A stretch of DNA of 64,000 nucleotides from Thamnaconus septentrionalis (GCA_009823395.1 CM020516.1:8015001-8079000), one strand, 5' to 3'; shown: positions 13,435 to 25,371, counted from the stretch's first letter. Notes: generated by a model not told the origin, from the sequence alone. Translations and numbers: made by a program.

Positions 13435-13798
13435 GCTGCGTTTCCATGACCCCTAGAATTGCGCAAAGAAAACGAAATATCGCAATAAAAAACTGGTCGT
13501 GGAAATGCCGAAACTTGGAAAAAATCTCTAATATTGCTAAAAGATTTTGACGCTATAGAGGTGATCGATACAGAGGTGTAACGCAAAAGTGTCACTTTTT
13601 TCGCATTTCCCCGTCACCGGACGTGACGTAGGTGGTCACGTCAAGTGAAAATGGCGCGTTATGTTTGGATGGAGGAAGAGACTGAATATTTTTTACAAGT
13701 AATGAAAGAGAAAAATATAACAACCATTCGTGACAGCAAACACACACACACAAACAAAAGCAAACGTAATTCTCTCCCGCTTCACAGACGCCTGCTAT
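13435..13798 (+). mobile_element. MITE-family copy with Myb-like remnant, right end lost
   Basis: The left terminus is GCTGCGTTTCCATGACCCC, preceded by TA (13433-13434). It continues with AGAATTGCGCAAA and ATCGCAATAAAAAACTGGTCG, matching the copies at 3769, 17358 and 19166. From 13651 an ATG opens a frame beginning MARYVWMEEETEYFLQV. The W-x-E-E-E-T-x-x-F-L spacing resembles the first helix of Myb/SANT-like domains carried by Harbinger-group transposons. No right inverted terminus is present, so the copy is truncated somewhere near 13798. Confidence 0.7.
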
Positions 13799-13799
13799 G

Positions 13800-15225
13800 G
13801 GCCGTTTACCAGATTGATATGTGAACTCAATTCAAAACGATTTGGCAAAAGTTCCAAATGCTGTTCCGCTTCATTTCCTGATATTACAGCTCAACATGCA
13901 CTCTTACTATTATTAACGTTCTCAGATACGGTTCTCAGCTCTCAGAGTGTCGTGTCCCTCAGTCCCCAGTTTTGTCCCCACTGTTTACGACTTTACTGTT
14001 TGTGCTGCATTAAAAGGTCAAACCGGACAAATAACTCGCGAAAAGGCAAACAAATGGTTGGGAGACGTTGTTCCCATGATTTATCGAGGCAAGTTTTCCT
14101 TTTTCTTTTCTTTTTTTCAATCCCCCTTCCATCTGAAGCGGCTCCTTGAAAACACAAACATATCTTGCTGTCTTGCATGTCGAATTGCGGACACGACATT
14201 GAAAAAAAAAAAAAAAACGGCTCCCAATGTGTCTCACTGAAGTATTAGAGGTGCTTCCTTTCATCTCTATTGTTTGTTTGTCAGACACGCAGCTCCAAGG
14301 AACCCAAGACTTTGTCTCCCAGAAGTCGTTAATGTCGACCTTTTCCTGGAGTTATGGCTGCTTTTTGCGGACCGCAATGTCCAGAGGAAGTATTCCGTGA
14401 CTCTCGGCGGTCTCGCATGACGAAAGTCAGAAATATTTTTCGGCTGATGGAAGTGCCCACCTAATTTGAAAGCCGAGAGTATCCTTCTGTTGGTGCTGGC
14501 GCCTGCGACGGTGCAGTTAAATTCCTTTGTGCCTGTATAATTCATTTGACCCCCCCCCCACCTCTCCTCCTTTGTAACGCAGCCTCCTTTGTATCTCACT
14601 CCCCTTCGTGTCTCAGTTTGGGGTCGCCGGCTAAACGAAATTGGAACAAAGCGCTCGCCGCTCTCGCATTTCCGATGACTGATGGCGGGCGCGAGATGAA
14701 AGGCCTAATGTAAAGAGCCGCCGCGCCTCCTGCAGCCTCCTCCTGCAGCCTCACCGGAGCACTTCTCCCTCCCGGAGCACGAGGCTCTGGTGCTCAAACG
14801 CAGGCAGGCAGGCAGGCGCGTTCCGCCTCGGTCGTGTCCACCCCTCCCTCGCTGTTCTTTCCCACTTTCTCCGAGGTGCCGTATACTTCATGGGGGGGCC
14901 GGAGAATGGCCCACGCAGTTTTGGCTGAATGAACGCGCTAAGAGCTTTTGGGTTTCTGAATTCTTTTAGCCCTGTTATTGTTATTTATTTATCTACCTAT
15001 TTTTTTTAGTAGGTTGAGCCCCGACCCATCGGTTGTCTCTAAATGGGCGAAAGAAATTTCTCACCGCACGCATCGTTTATCAGGCGAACTCACCTTTCCT
15101 GATTAATTTCACGCAACCCCAGGTTAACACCAGCTGCTTATTTGTGCAAAGAATGAGAGAGAAAAAAAATGGTTGTTCGCTTGGTCCTTGGTCTTGCTGC
15201 TGAATGAAAGAAAGCAGTGATGCAA
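13800..15225. other. Unique sequence, no gene recognised
   Basis: Holds an A15 run near 14202, a short (CAGG)n at about 14801-14817, and overlapping small ORFs on both strands. No supported exon or structured element. Confidence 0.5.
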
Positions 15226-15717
15226 AATGGATAAATGGATGGATGGATGGACAGTGGGCAGATGGATGGATGGATGGATGGATGATATATGGGTGGTTGA
15301 ATGAAGTATGGATGGCAGATGGGAGGATGGATGGATGATAAATGGATGGATGGATGGATGGATGGATGATACATGGGTAGTTGAATAGATGTTTGGATGA
15401 TGAATGGATGAATGGATGGATGGATTGATGGATGGATGCTGGACAGATGTATTAATGATGTATGGATGGATGGTAGATGGATGGATGGATGGGTGGCTGG
15501 ATGGATGATATATGCCTGGTTGAATAGATGTTTGGATGATGACTGGATGGATGGAAGGTTGATGGGTAGATGAGTGGATGGATGGATGGATGGTATGGGG
15601 TGAATGGATGATGATGGATGGATGGATGGTATGGGGTGAATGGATGATGATGGATGGATAGATGAGGGATGAATGATAGATGGATGAATGGTATTGGGTG
15701 AATAGATGGATGGACAG
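15226..15717. repeat. ATGG/GGAT minisatellite with longer-period structure
   Basis: About 490 bp of imperfect ATGG units. A longer motif (GATGATAYATG, then a GTTGAAT block) recurs at 15281, 15365 and 15504. A 36-bp block containing TGGTATGGGGTGAATGGATG is duplicated at 15591 and 15627, with a weaker third copy near 15688. The tract therefore has two layers, a tetranucleotide and longer duplications. Confidence 0.9.
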
Positions 15718-16395
15718 ATAGACAGGGGACAGACTGCTGTTCAGCAGGAGCGCAGTTCCCTCCTGAAGAAGCGTCTTTCTTCGGCTTGTGTCGCTCGCTT
15801 CACTCCGTGCTCCCGCCCTCCCGTCCTCACACTTTGCGTTTATTCTTTCTTTCCTTCTCCGCCTCTGAGCCGTTCACACCTTCCGCCTCCTCTCTCGCCG
15901 TCCGCTCACATCCAGGGGAGCTCTGATTGAGTTTCTTTTTCTTTTTTCTTTGGCGGACAGTGGACTTGACTTTCCAGACGCTCCGTGGGAGATAAAAGAA
16001 GTTTCTTTTTTTTTTTGCGCTGGTCGACATCAAAGCGGGCGCCTCCTCCTCCTCCTCTCCCTCCTCCCTTCCCCCGCCGCACCTTCGCTCCGTCCCGCTC
16101 CCACACGTGCCACAACGCGGCCGGATCAAATGTGCATCTCAGGTCAGCGCCGCTTCATGAGGGTTAACGATGTTATGGGATTTTTCTTTTTTCTTCACAA
16201 TCTGTCCGGAGGGGCTCCTCGTCCTCCGGCCTCCTCCACTCCTCCAGTCACTCAAACGAAACCCGTTTGGTGGAGCCCTCGTACATGCAAATGACTCTGA
16301 CGTGGCACAGATCTGTCAGTGTGTCACCGTCAGTCAGCAGGATGCTCGTGAAGGAGCCGCCTGGATTGAGGCGAGCTGAAGTCAGGGGTGGTGTC

Positions 16396-16421
16396 GGGGT
16401 GGTGGTGGTGGTGGTGGTGGT
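16396..16421. repeat. (TGG)n tract
   Basis: About eight TGG units, purine-rich on the plus strand. Confidence 0.9.
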
Positions 16422-16543
16422 CTTATTGCACTGATGTGCCATCAGCAATCGAGCTGTTTTCTACTCGTCATTCCTTCCTCCCCTCGAAAAAGTCACACAG
16501 TCTTTCTTTTGCGTGCGCATGCTCAGTGCACATGCAGTGAACG

Positions 16544-16574
<31 letters not shown>
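16544..16574. repeat. (GCT)n tract
   Basis: Ten uninterrupted GCT units. The leucine run translated from it is not evidence for a gene. Confidence 0.95.
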
Positions 16575-17357
16575 ACATGGAGATCCATATGAAGCCTTCA
16601 TATCCGGCCCCTGCAAGACCAAATTGTCATCGGCTGACCTTAACTGAGTCGCAATGGCTCGCTAAAGCCATCAGTGTGTCTGTGTGCGCGTGTGAGTGTG
16701 ATTCATCAGCCGCAGCTCCAGATCAATTTGCGGCGACGACAAACAGCTTTTTATTTGGTGTGATGCAGTCGGCAGGTATTCCTGCCTCCCGCCTCACCAG
16801 CCAGTTGCTGTTACGCAACGCGGGCCGGCGACCGTCGAACGGTTTGCATTTCTGGCAGCGGCGGCTCGCCACGTGTCACGGCGAGAGTCATCAAACGTGC
16901 CGTGGCCACTGACAGGCTTGGCTGGCACGCAAAGGCCAGGGGACGTTTGAGTCTACCAGCAGAGTTCTCACTTTTTTTTTTTTTCGATGAAAATATAAAT
17001 ACACAAACTTGCAGAAATACAACGGGAGGTTTTCATCTACTGCTGTAGCTGGTTTCCATTGAAATTTATCTTGATCATAGGTGGTTTGTGCACGTTGCTG
17101 GATTGCATAATGAGAGCCAAACTCTCTCGCCGTTTTGCATCCAGGCTGAAGTGTCTCCACCGGGAGGAACTCTTCACTTAAAGAGAATTGGGAAACAAGA
17201 AGAGGTCGGGGTCGTGTCCGTTTATCTTTGTTCCCTTGTTTCTTGGAAAGGCGGTTGAAGGAAACAAACACAGCAGCACGTTGAACTGCCATGGATCATT
17301 TTCAGACAGATTTATGACAGATTTTGCAACAGGAGCAGATGTATGCACGTGTTGGCA

Positions 17358-17500
17358 GCTGCGTTCCCCTTACCCCATACAATTGCACAAAACCTAAAAA
17401 TCGCAATAAAAAACTGGTCGTGGAAACGCCTAAACTTCGGGGGAAAAAACCCCTCAAATATCGCTGAAAGGTTTTGACGCTCTCATGAGGTGGTTTTTTA
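17358..17500 (+). mobile_element. MITE-family fragment, left half
   Basis: The left end reads GCTGCGTTCCCCTTACCCC. It is followed by the family landmarks AATTGCACAAAACCTAAAAA and ATCGCAATAAAAAACTGGTCG, then GACGCTCTCATGAGGTGG, which matches the copy at 19166. The base pair before the terminus is CA instead of TA, so the target duplication is mutated or lost. The right half is missing. Confidence 0.7.
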
Positions 17501-18361
17501 GACGTATCATAGCTGTTTTCACGTCCGACTTCAGACAAATGTCAATTTGATTTCCAGGTTAAACAGTCAAAGTGAAAACTGACACGTTTGTCGTACGCTG
17601 TCGATTTTCATTTGGCTTTTTCATCTCAAGCCCAGACTGTCTCTGTCTCATTTTTGTCTGCACGCCCCTCATCTATTTCCTTCCTTTACAGCCTCCTGGG
17701 CTTTATTGTGGCTGTTTTCTCTTCCATCCGTTTCCCAATCGATTTGGCCTCATTTCCTCCCAGTTGCTCCACCTCGACGGGCCAAGACTCGTTCAAGGAA
17801 GCGTCGCATCTTCGGATCATTGGCTGCAGTCGTGAGCGTCAGTCTGGGAAGCTTTGCCCCGAGCTTGCTTATTATCCGTGCACTGCAATGCAAAGTAATT
17901 TATGGAGGTTAAAGGAAGTTCGAAGAAGCTTGTTTCTTAACTTTGTTGCTGCATTGCCACACTGGTGGATTTTGGTAAATAGCACTTCAGTAGCAGTTCA
18001 AGAAAGATTATAGAAGACGTAAACAGGACATTTACAAAAAAAAACATCTTGACAAAATAAAAAATATCTTTTTTTCCTTCCTTCCGAGAAAAAGAAGAAA
18101 TCGTGTTGGGTTCATCCTCCCCTGCCAAGTAGGGGGAGGGTCGGAGAGTTCAACTTCCTCAGTAGGAGCTGAAACTGTATCACTGTCACGGCCAAAATCA
18201 CACTTTGCAATCCAATGAAACATGTAAATAATTTATTCACCAAATCAAACAAACACCCTTATCACATGCTTAAAGGTCTTTCACCTCGTCCATCAGACTG
18301 ACTGAGTGATCTAATCTAAAACAAGCGCAGTAGCTGAATGGGATTCATTGTGTCTTCATTT

Positions 18362-18551
18362 TCTATGATTGTTTGTATTTTTCTTCTACAACAGACACAT
18401 TAACATTTTCGACGTCGTCTTGTTACATTAACATGTTTTCGACGTAAACTTCCGTCTTCCTCCGTAACCGTCGAAAACATGTCAAGGTACGAAGACGGCT
18501 TCTAAAATAGTTGTGTGTCTGTTCTGGAAGAGAAATACGAACAGTCGTATA
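18362..18551. repeat. Long imperfect palindrome / fold-back element
   Basis: Two arms of about 83 bp (18362-18444 and 18469-18551) are inverted copies around a 24-nt spacer. The inner 14 bp are perfect (ACATGTTTTCGACG at 18431-18444 against CGTCGAAAACATGT at 18469-18482). Outer blocks also match, for example GTATTTTTCTTCTACAACAG against the complement of CTGTTCTGGAAGAGAAATAC. Both arm tips read TCTAT when oriented alike. It looks like a fold-back MITE of unknown family. No other copy was found in the window. Confidence 0.8.
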
Positions 18552-18650
18552 GATCAAGCTCACCTCTGTGTGGAGAACTGAAAATTAAAGCTGTGCTTTG
18601 ACACATGTGATCTCCAGTGTCATACATGATGATGGCAGTATGTTTAAAGG

Positions 18651-18727
18651 AGTGTGTGTGTATGTGTGTGTGTGTGGATGGATGGGTGGGTGGGGGGCAC
18701 AGCTGCGCTGCCGGTTCATCGGATGCA

Positions 18728-18791
<64 letters not shown>
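18651..18791. repeat. (TG)n and (CA)n pair in inverted orientation
   Basis: A TG tract (about 18651-18675, one TA interruption) and a 63-bp CA tract (18729-18791) flank a G-rich spacer with GGAT/GGGT repeats. The two tracts are mutually complementary. Confidence 0.9.
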
Positions 18792-18793
<2 letters not shown>

Positions 18794-19165
18794 GCCACTT
18801 TACATAAAGGCTCCAGCCGACGCCGGAGGAGAAAGTCTTTGTTTTTACAGTCCAACTCAGGCCTAATTTCAGTTAAGCTCTTTCAGGCCCCTTTGATATC
18901 CTGCACTTGGGTTTCCCAGCTGATGCACATAAACCAATTAACAGAGTGGCCCTGTCATCTTCCGGGGCTTGAAAGGAGCCTCAGTGAAATATCTCCTGAC
19001 CAGGCAGTACGTGCCTCCAGCGCCGAGCAGCCAACACTTTTTGGGAGTCTTCGCAACATCAGATTCGGCAGATTTGACAAGTGCGTCCGCAGCGTTGCCC
19101 TCTGAAGGAGACACTCTGGTGATTCTGGTAGGTTCAGGGGCAACCTACACATAAAACTCACATTA

Positions 19166-19700
19166 GCTGCGTTTCCATTACCCCAAGAATTGCGCGAAAA
19201 CCTAAATATCGCAATAAAAAACTGGAAATGGAAACCCTTCGAAAAAACCTCTCAAATTTTTCAAAAAGGTTTTTACGCTCTCATGAGGTGGTTTTTCAGA
19301 CTTATTGATTTAAAGGTATATCGCAAAAGTGTCATGAAAACACTTTTTTCGCAATAACGTGTCTCCAGACGTGACAAGTGAAAATGGCTCGTTATGTTTG
19401 GATGGAGGAGGAGACGGAATATTTTTTACAAGTAATAAAAGAGAAAAATATAACAACCACTCTTGACAGCAAACAAAGTTAAACAAACAAAAGAAAATGT
19501 AAATCTCGAGGGGCGAGATTTTACAAGAATTACGTCCCGTGAGAATTTTCGTAACCCTCCCGGGACGAGATTTTACGAGAATTCCGGCTTTTGCGCTTCA
19601 CACCATTCAGTGCAAACGCCTGCAAATCGCAATTGTACTTTGTCAAATTTTTAGAAATATCGCTTTTATTTTGCGAAAAAAACTGTCATGGAAACGCAGC
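19166..19700 (+). mobile_element. 535-bp MITE-family element with Myb-like remnant
   Basis: Both ends are intact: GCTGCGTTTCCAT at the left and ATGGAAACGCAGC at the right, a perfect 13-bp inverted repeat flanked by TA on both sides (19164-19165, 19701-19702). An ATG at 19384 opens MARYVWMEEETEYFLQV, continuing to a stop after about 30 codons. The same peptide start is found in the copy at 13651. The interior also holds two copies of CGAGATTTTAC-AGAATT (about 19515 and 19568). Interpretation: a deletion derivative of a TA-targeting DNA transposon that encoded a Myb/SANT-like protein, with Harbinger/ISL2EU as the best guess. Confidence 0.82.
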
Positions 19701-20124
19701 TACTGGAATTTAAGTTCCTTCAGCCAGTTGTAGTCAAAATAAGGAGGGAGGCTGCACCAAGCAGGCGCCTCTCCTCAAAACTCAGGCAACTCGTAGTTGT
19801 CTTGCATACTTTACACTCGAGCGATCAAAAAGCCTTGATGCCATTGAAGTGTAAAAAAAAAAAAAAATCTGAATGGAAAAACCTTCCGTGGAAGCGTGGG
19901 AAAAGTCTCCTTCTTTATAGCTATTCAGTCGATTCCCTAGAGTGGTTTTAATCGCTCCATACGCTCACAATGCAGCGCGGTGCTGTGTGTCTTCCGCAGT
20001 CCTCCTTATCAGCGCGAGCAGATGGAGAGCGTCCGACTGAGAGCCTCGGTCTGGCTCCATGTATGTCATAACTAAGAGGATGACCTTGGCTCAATCTCAA
20101 CTGTTCAACCAGAAAGAAGCGCAC

Positions 20125-20126
<2 letters not shown>

Positions 20127-20168
<42 letters not shown>
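20127..20168. repeat. (CA)n microsatellite
   Basis: About 21 uninterrupted CA dinucleotides. Confidence 0.95.
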
Positions 20169-20170
<2 letters not shown>

Positions 20171-21932
20171 AGACCCTCGCCAGTTTCCCCATCCCCGCAT
20201 CTGTGTCTTCTTACTTGTCGCTGTCTGTCACAGACACACTCTCGCGCCGCTGGCTGCGCTCCTACACATTCCTGTGCGCGGTGTTACAGTTGGAGACGCT
20301 GTGCGCTCCCCTTCCAAAAAAGCTGTTTATGACTCGTTAAACCCTCGAGGCTCCTGCGGTGGCGGCGGTCGCGTGATACTTGTCGTTTGGGGCCAAGTGA
20401 TTAAAACACAAATAAACAAACAAGCATGCTTTTGACTTAGAATTTCGACTGAGTTTTCAATTTCAGTTCTCGTCCAGCTGGTCAGAATTTTATTGGCATC
20501 AATGAAGTAGGAGGAGGCGGAGGAGGAGGAGGAGGAGAGGGAGGCTGGGGTTAAACCTTGGGCTGCCAATAGGAGGGGCTCCACTGATTTCAGCAGATTT
20601 GAATGCATTAAGGTTTGTTTATGTATTACAATATGATTCAATGAACAGAATGTTCAGACGGCAGGGTGTCTTGGATTCTCTTTTAAGCACTTAGCAGCTT
20701 TTTTAAAGTGCAATGAAAAGCAAACGGGCAAAGCGCTTATTAGATTTCTGCTGTGTGAATGGTTCTTCCTTGTGTAAATCCGGGTTTAATCACATCCTAC
20801 TGAGGCGTCTCTGCTCAGTCTCTGCTCCGGATTCTTCCCGACTCTGCCGAGTTTTTGACTTGTGCAACATCAATCTCCAGCGGCATCATTCAAGGTCAGT
20901 ATTTTCCTAAAGGAGGGGAGGGATACGTGGTAGGGAGGGATAAACGTCCTCCGGAAGGTGATTTATGCGCATTTTGGGCTGGCGAACCTCAGCAGCTAGC
21001 AGCGCCACCGCCGCCGCGGGCAGATTTACGCGGCCAGGTGAGTCAAGCGGCTCTGTCGAGGGCCGAGACCGTGAGCGGAGGGACACAATTCACACGCCGC
21101 CCTGCCGGGAAGATTTGCGGGCGCTAATCTGCCTAAATCCAGCCTGCCGTCCGCCTTCGTAGGCTCCACTGTCCCTTCTGCTGCTCCTTCCTTTGGGAGA
21201 CTTTGGGAGTGTTGTTATTATTAAAGCAGCTCCTGCTGTTACATAACGCACCCATAGATCCCAATGAATGCAAATGAAGTGACCTGAGTTTTTATAGTTT
21301 TAAAAAGTGACTCTACGGCGACCCCTGTGTCCCATTGCTGCATATTTTATTGCCGAAAAAGCAAATTAGCCATCGCATTTTAAAAATTAGGTTTCCTGTA
21401 AATGTTTACACCTACTCACTGTTTGGGGCAGCGGTTACGTAACACTGTAACAAGTTTCTCTGCAGTATTTCATGCTTCATTAAGTGCTGCCGGGGTCGGC
21501 CAGTGGAGCGGCAAACATTTCAGTGGCTTGTACATATTTAATGAAGTACAAATAAATTCAATAAGGTTTGTCCTGTTTGGTTTCGCTGAGAAGCAGTATG
21601 ATTAATGCACTCCTGGTTTACCTACTTAATGTCACCTGTAGACTCTTATTATCAGCATTTACACCACGTTTATATGCAAGAAAGGTGGTTCATGATAGGT
21701 GTTTTTTTTTTTTCAAACCTTATACAATTAAATGTTTAATCAATCAATCATTTCTTGGAATTAAATAATAAAAAGTCTAATATTAATGCAGCTTGTTGAC
21801 GCAGTCTACACACTGGAGCTCAGCCAGAGTTGAAATAATTTTTTCAACCTCATATTGAAATCTGCATATTAAAGCTGTTTAAGTAGAAGTTAGTTTTCCT
21901 TTACCCAGCTGTTGTGGCCTTTACATTTCATG

Positions 21933-21933
<1 letters not shown>
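20169..21933. other. Unique sequence with one strong splice donor
   Basis: The only gene-like signal is a consensus CAG|GTGAGT donor at 21038, downstream of a GC-rich stretch with an ATG at 20965. No other evidence of an exon was found, and the rest is featureless. Confidence 0.4.

Positions 21934-21989
<56 letters not shown>
21934..21989. repeat. (TG)n microsatellite
   Basis: About 28 uninterrupted TG dinucleotides. Confidence 0.95.
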
Positions 21990-21990
<1 letters not shown>

Positions 21991-24900
21991 CAATTCCGAG
22001 CCGTTTTATTAGTCATATTATCTATAATTGCCATTTCACGGTATTGCAGAAAGGCCCCCCACACACACACATACAGTGACCGTGGTATTTTCCATCAACT
22101 GAGACCTGATTGTTAGTTTTCTCCTGTACTTAAGGTGAAACTGTCGCTTTGAACCCTTTGCCTTTTTATCCTCTTTTTTTCCCATCCTTGTTGTCATTAC
22201 GATGATAATCTTCATGAGCCACAAATGTAATGTGACTACCTCCCGTTAGAGGAGAAAAAAAACCCTCCTCGGTTTACCTTTGAGGTGTCATTTGCCCTCT
22301 GAGAGTGCGGCGGCCGCGGCCGCGTTGGCGTGTTAGCATGCGGCGGCGTGCAGGAAGCGTCCTCCACCGTGTCGACCTGCATCATACCGGAGGCCCGCTC
22401 AGATGACTTTCGCCTTTAATAACAGCTTTTAGTCTGGGAATCGCTCCATTACTTTTGATTGTTTTAAATGTGGAGCTCTGGTACCCCGTCCACCTCCCCG
22501 TCCACCTCCCCCACCATCACCCACCCACCCACCCCCAAGCCCTCCACCCCCGCCCTCCCCTTGCTTGCACGTTTGCATTTGTCTCTCCAGACTTGAGGGC
22601 TGTTATAATGAGCTCTCCGAAGGTCTGCTTCCTCAGACCCTTGGCGAGGTTCAGCTATGTGCAGCAGGCGATTCCACTAGACCAGCACCATAAAAGGCAG
22701 GAGCGCCTCTCTAGACATGAAGACGTGCCATTCTTCCCTTTGACAGATATTATCCAGCGTGGAAGGGCGGCCGCCCTGCTCGAGGTTCTCCCCCTGATTA
22801 AACGACGCTGCGTGAAAAAAAGAAGAACGATGTTAAAAGGAGAAACGAGAGTTGCGGTGGCGGCAATTTAGCACTGACACATGAAACGGGCGGTAGGCAG
22901 GATGTATGTTTTCTGGGGTCAGCGGGGTCGGCGACCTCGACTGTGCTGATGCGTACGTGCCGGCCCACCTGCTCCCCAGCCGCCAGTCTGCTGGAGGTGC
23001 TTCACTTCCTAATTTGGCATTGGCCATCATTAACTCGTTACCGTGTCTCCGCTGTCCCTCTGGCCTCCCCGCAGACTCCGAGGCCCCGCCGCCTGAGGAC
23101 GACCACCTCGCAGCCTCCCGCCAGACGACATGGACGCCAAGGGCTGCGCCGCTGAAAGGTGACCTCCAGACACTCCAACTCCACCCAAAAAAGTATTTGG
23201 TGAGTCAGAGGAGGACTCGCACCCGCGAAGCGCCGCCGTGCAAGTGTCTTGACATGCATTCGCGCCGCAGTTGCTAATTAGACATTTCGGTTCAGGTAAA
23301 ACCAGTTTGGCCCTTTGAAAGAAAGATCTGATTGACCTTTCAGTGCTTCTGAGCCAACCAAGTGCCTTTGTGCCCATTTTAAGCAACATTTACCTTCCTG
23401 CTACGTTCTAACGATCGCCTGGCCCTCCCTGGTTTTCAGATTGGCATTTTGTGATGTCACAGAGGGCGCTGCCAGATCAGTGACAGTACCCCTAGCTGCA
23501 AAATTTTCACAACTTTTTCAACCACTATTTTTTTCAGTGTTGATCTTAATTTTTTTTTTTATAATTGTTTTCCTCCTCACAATAAGAACACGGTAAGAAA
23601 GCCTAAACTCTACAATTTTGCAATTCATCCGCTTGCCAATCAAACAGTTGTGAAAATGTTGCCAAGTTGTCTTTGTTCGGATGCTAATTCCGAGATTTTT
23701 ATGAACATAAGTGCCCATTTGCCCGCACAGTGCAGCCATCAATGGCAGCAGGTGCAAAAACCACCTGCCGCTGAATACCTGTGGGGAGTGAATATAAATA
23801 GACGTAATCATAAACAGCCTGAACAACCGTCATACAATTGCCCCAGCGACTGCTACCAATCTAAATAATGCATGTGGGCAATCACATATAATGTGATGTG
23901 AAATAATGTGTGCAGGACAGGCCAGGAAATTCCATTTAAAGCTGAATAACAGCCCCATAGGAGAGTGGGCGCAAACAGAAGTTGCAAACAGATTTATATA
24001 ATCCTAGTAAATCAGTCAATATGTGGCCGTCGGTGTCGGCCTGGCGGGCCGCAACAACATAATTAGAATGCGGTGCGCCGGCTATGAGCTGCGGCCTTTG
24101 CGTGCGCCTTGAAATACGAGTCCGAGTTTATGTTTTAATGAAGTAGCCGTTTGAGAGAGAGCGCCTCCTTATGGCTTTGAACTGAAAGGGACGATTGATG
24201 GTGGACCCGAGAGCCTCCGGCTTTAATCAATCCAATCTCCCTAAGTGAAAGTATTGCAAATAAACATTCAAGAAGTGAAGGAGCACAAAACGATTGTAAT
24301 CAACGGGCCGGTGGCGAGGCCCATTTCTCGCGGCGGACGTGTGCACGAGCGTGCGCGCCGTCACTCAGTGCATGGTTGGGTCGGTTTACGCCTCGCCGCT
24401 GCAGGAGCGTGCATAAAACAACAGTTCCTCTGTAAAGCGGTCCACCACTGGGCAGAATCCGGCCACAATGCAGTCAGTTGGGGGTCAGAGGAACTGGATG
24501 AGGACGATTGAGAAAACTAGAATATTGATATTTGAGAGCGTAAAATATTTATGGCATGTGACCATTATGGTCCAGGCTCGCAGTAGAGAAGCAGCAGGTT
24601 CCCGGGGTGAAGCTTGTGTGGAAACCGAACCTGTTTTCTGTTCCTAAAATCAAAGCTGTGTGAGGTTTTTTTGGTAACCGGCCCTTTGAGCTGGAGCTCG
24701 ACTTGAAAATGGTGCTCTTGAAAGTTGGCTCCAGATCACCTGGATGAGGTGGTCCAGGAGCTTCAAACCAAGTGCTGCAGGTGCTTGGCTTGAAGTCAAC
24801 ACGGAGCGAGAACTGAGTCAGCAGCCGGAAGTAACGCGCTGGTAATGTGCTGCCTGGCAACAGGAGCTGGAGGATCTTTTTGAGTCCATGTGGACGAGGG

Positions 24901-25336
24901 TGGTCCTCACGTCTCGCACCAGGGCTTCTCCAACCCTTTTGTGTCGTCCAGTCTGTCATTGTTTTGTAAACTTTGCCGCTTTTGTGCATCCAGCACCTGG
25001 GGATAGAACTTCATTCGCCCAAATGTCGATCGTTCAATGAGCTCCCGCCGTGGTTAACCTACGATTCATTGTTGCCTGACATGATGAAGGGTGCGCTTTC
25101 ACTAATACACATTAGATGAGACGTGACTGCATAGCAGGCCTATTGAAATAGAGTCGGAACTTTGTGCCCAAACCCCAAAAGTCTAACCTGTTTATTGCTC
25201 TGGTTTGATTTGATAATGTAACAATAGTGTAAAAAATAATAACTTCCATTGGTTTTTGTGCCTCTAATGCAGCCAAACCACAACATTTCTGGCAAATATT
25301 TCATGACAATAATTCGGAGTGTGTCCAAAAATGATA

Positions 25337-25338
<2 letters not shown>
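21990..25338. other. Unique sequence with one candidate small exon
   Basis: Contains the 84-nt candidate exon at 23075-23158 described among the findings, and a C-rich CCACC stretch at 22487-22560. The stretch 23640-24330 is rich in AT-type transcription-factor-like words and could be conserved non-coding sequence, but one genome cannot show conservation. Confidence 0.4.

Positions 25339-25371
<33 letters not shown>

Larger units (their letters stand above)
15718..17357. other. Unique sequence with trinucleotide tracts
   Basis: Apart from the TGG tract at 16396 and the GCT tract at 16544 I recognise nothing. Short ORFs occur on both strands and are not credible genes. Confidence 0.5.

Noticed and set aside
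15226..15717. CRISPR-like regularly spaced repeat
   Set aside because: The ATGG array has no distinct spacers of constant length and the genome is clearly eukaryotic.
24549..24989. 146-codon minus-strand ORF that vaguely resembles a repeated fish sequence
   Set aside because: I could not recall a specific family or find terminal repeats, so it is not annotated.
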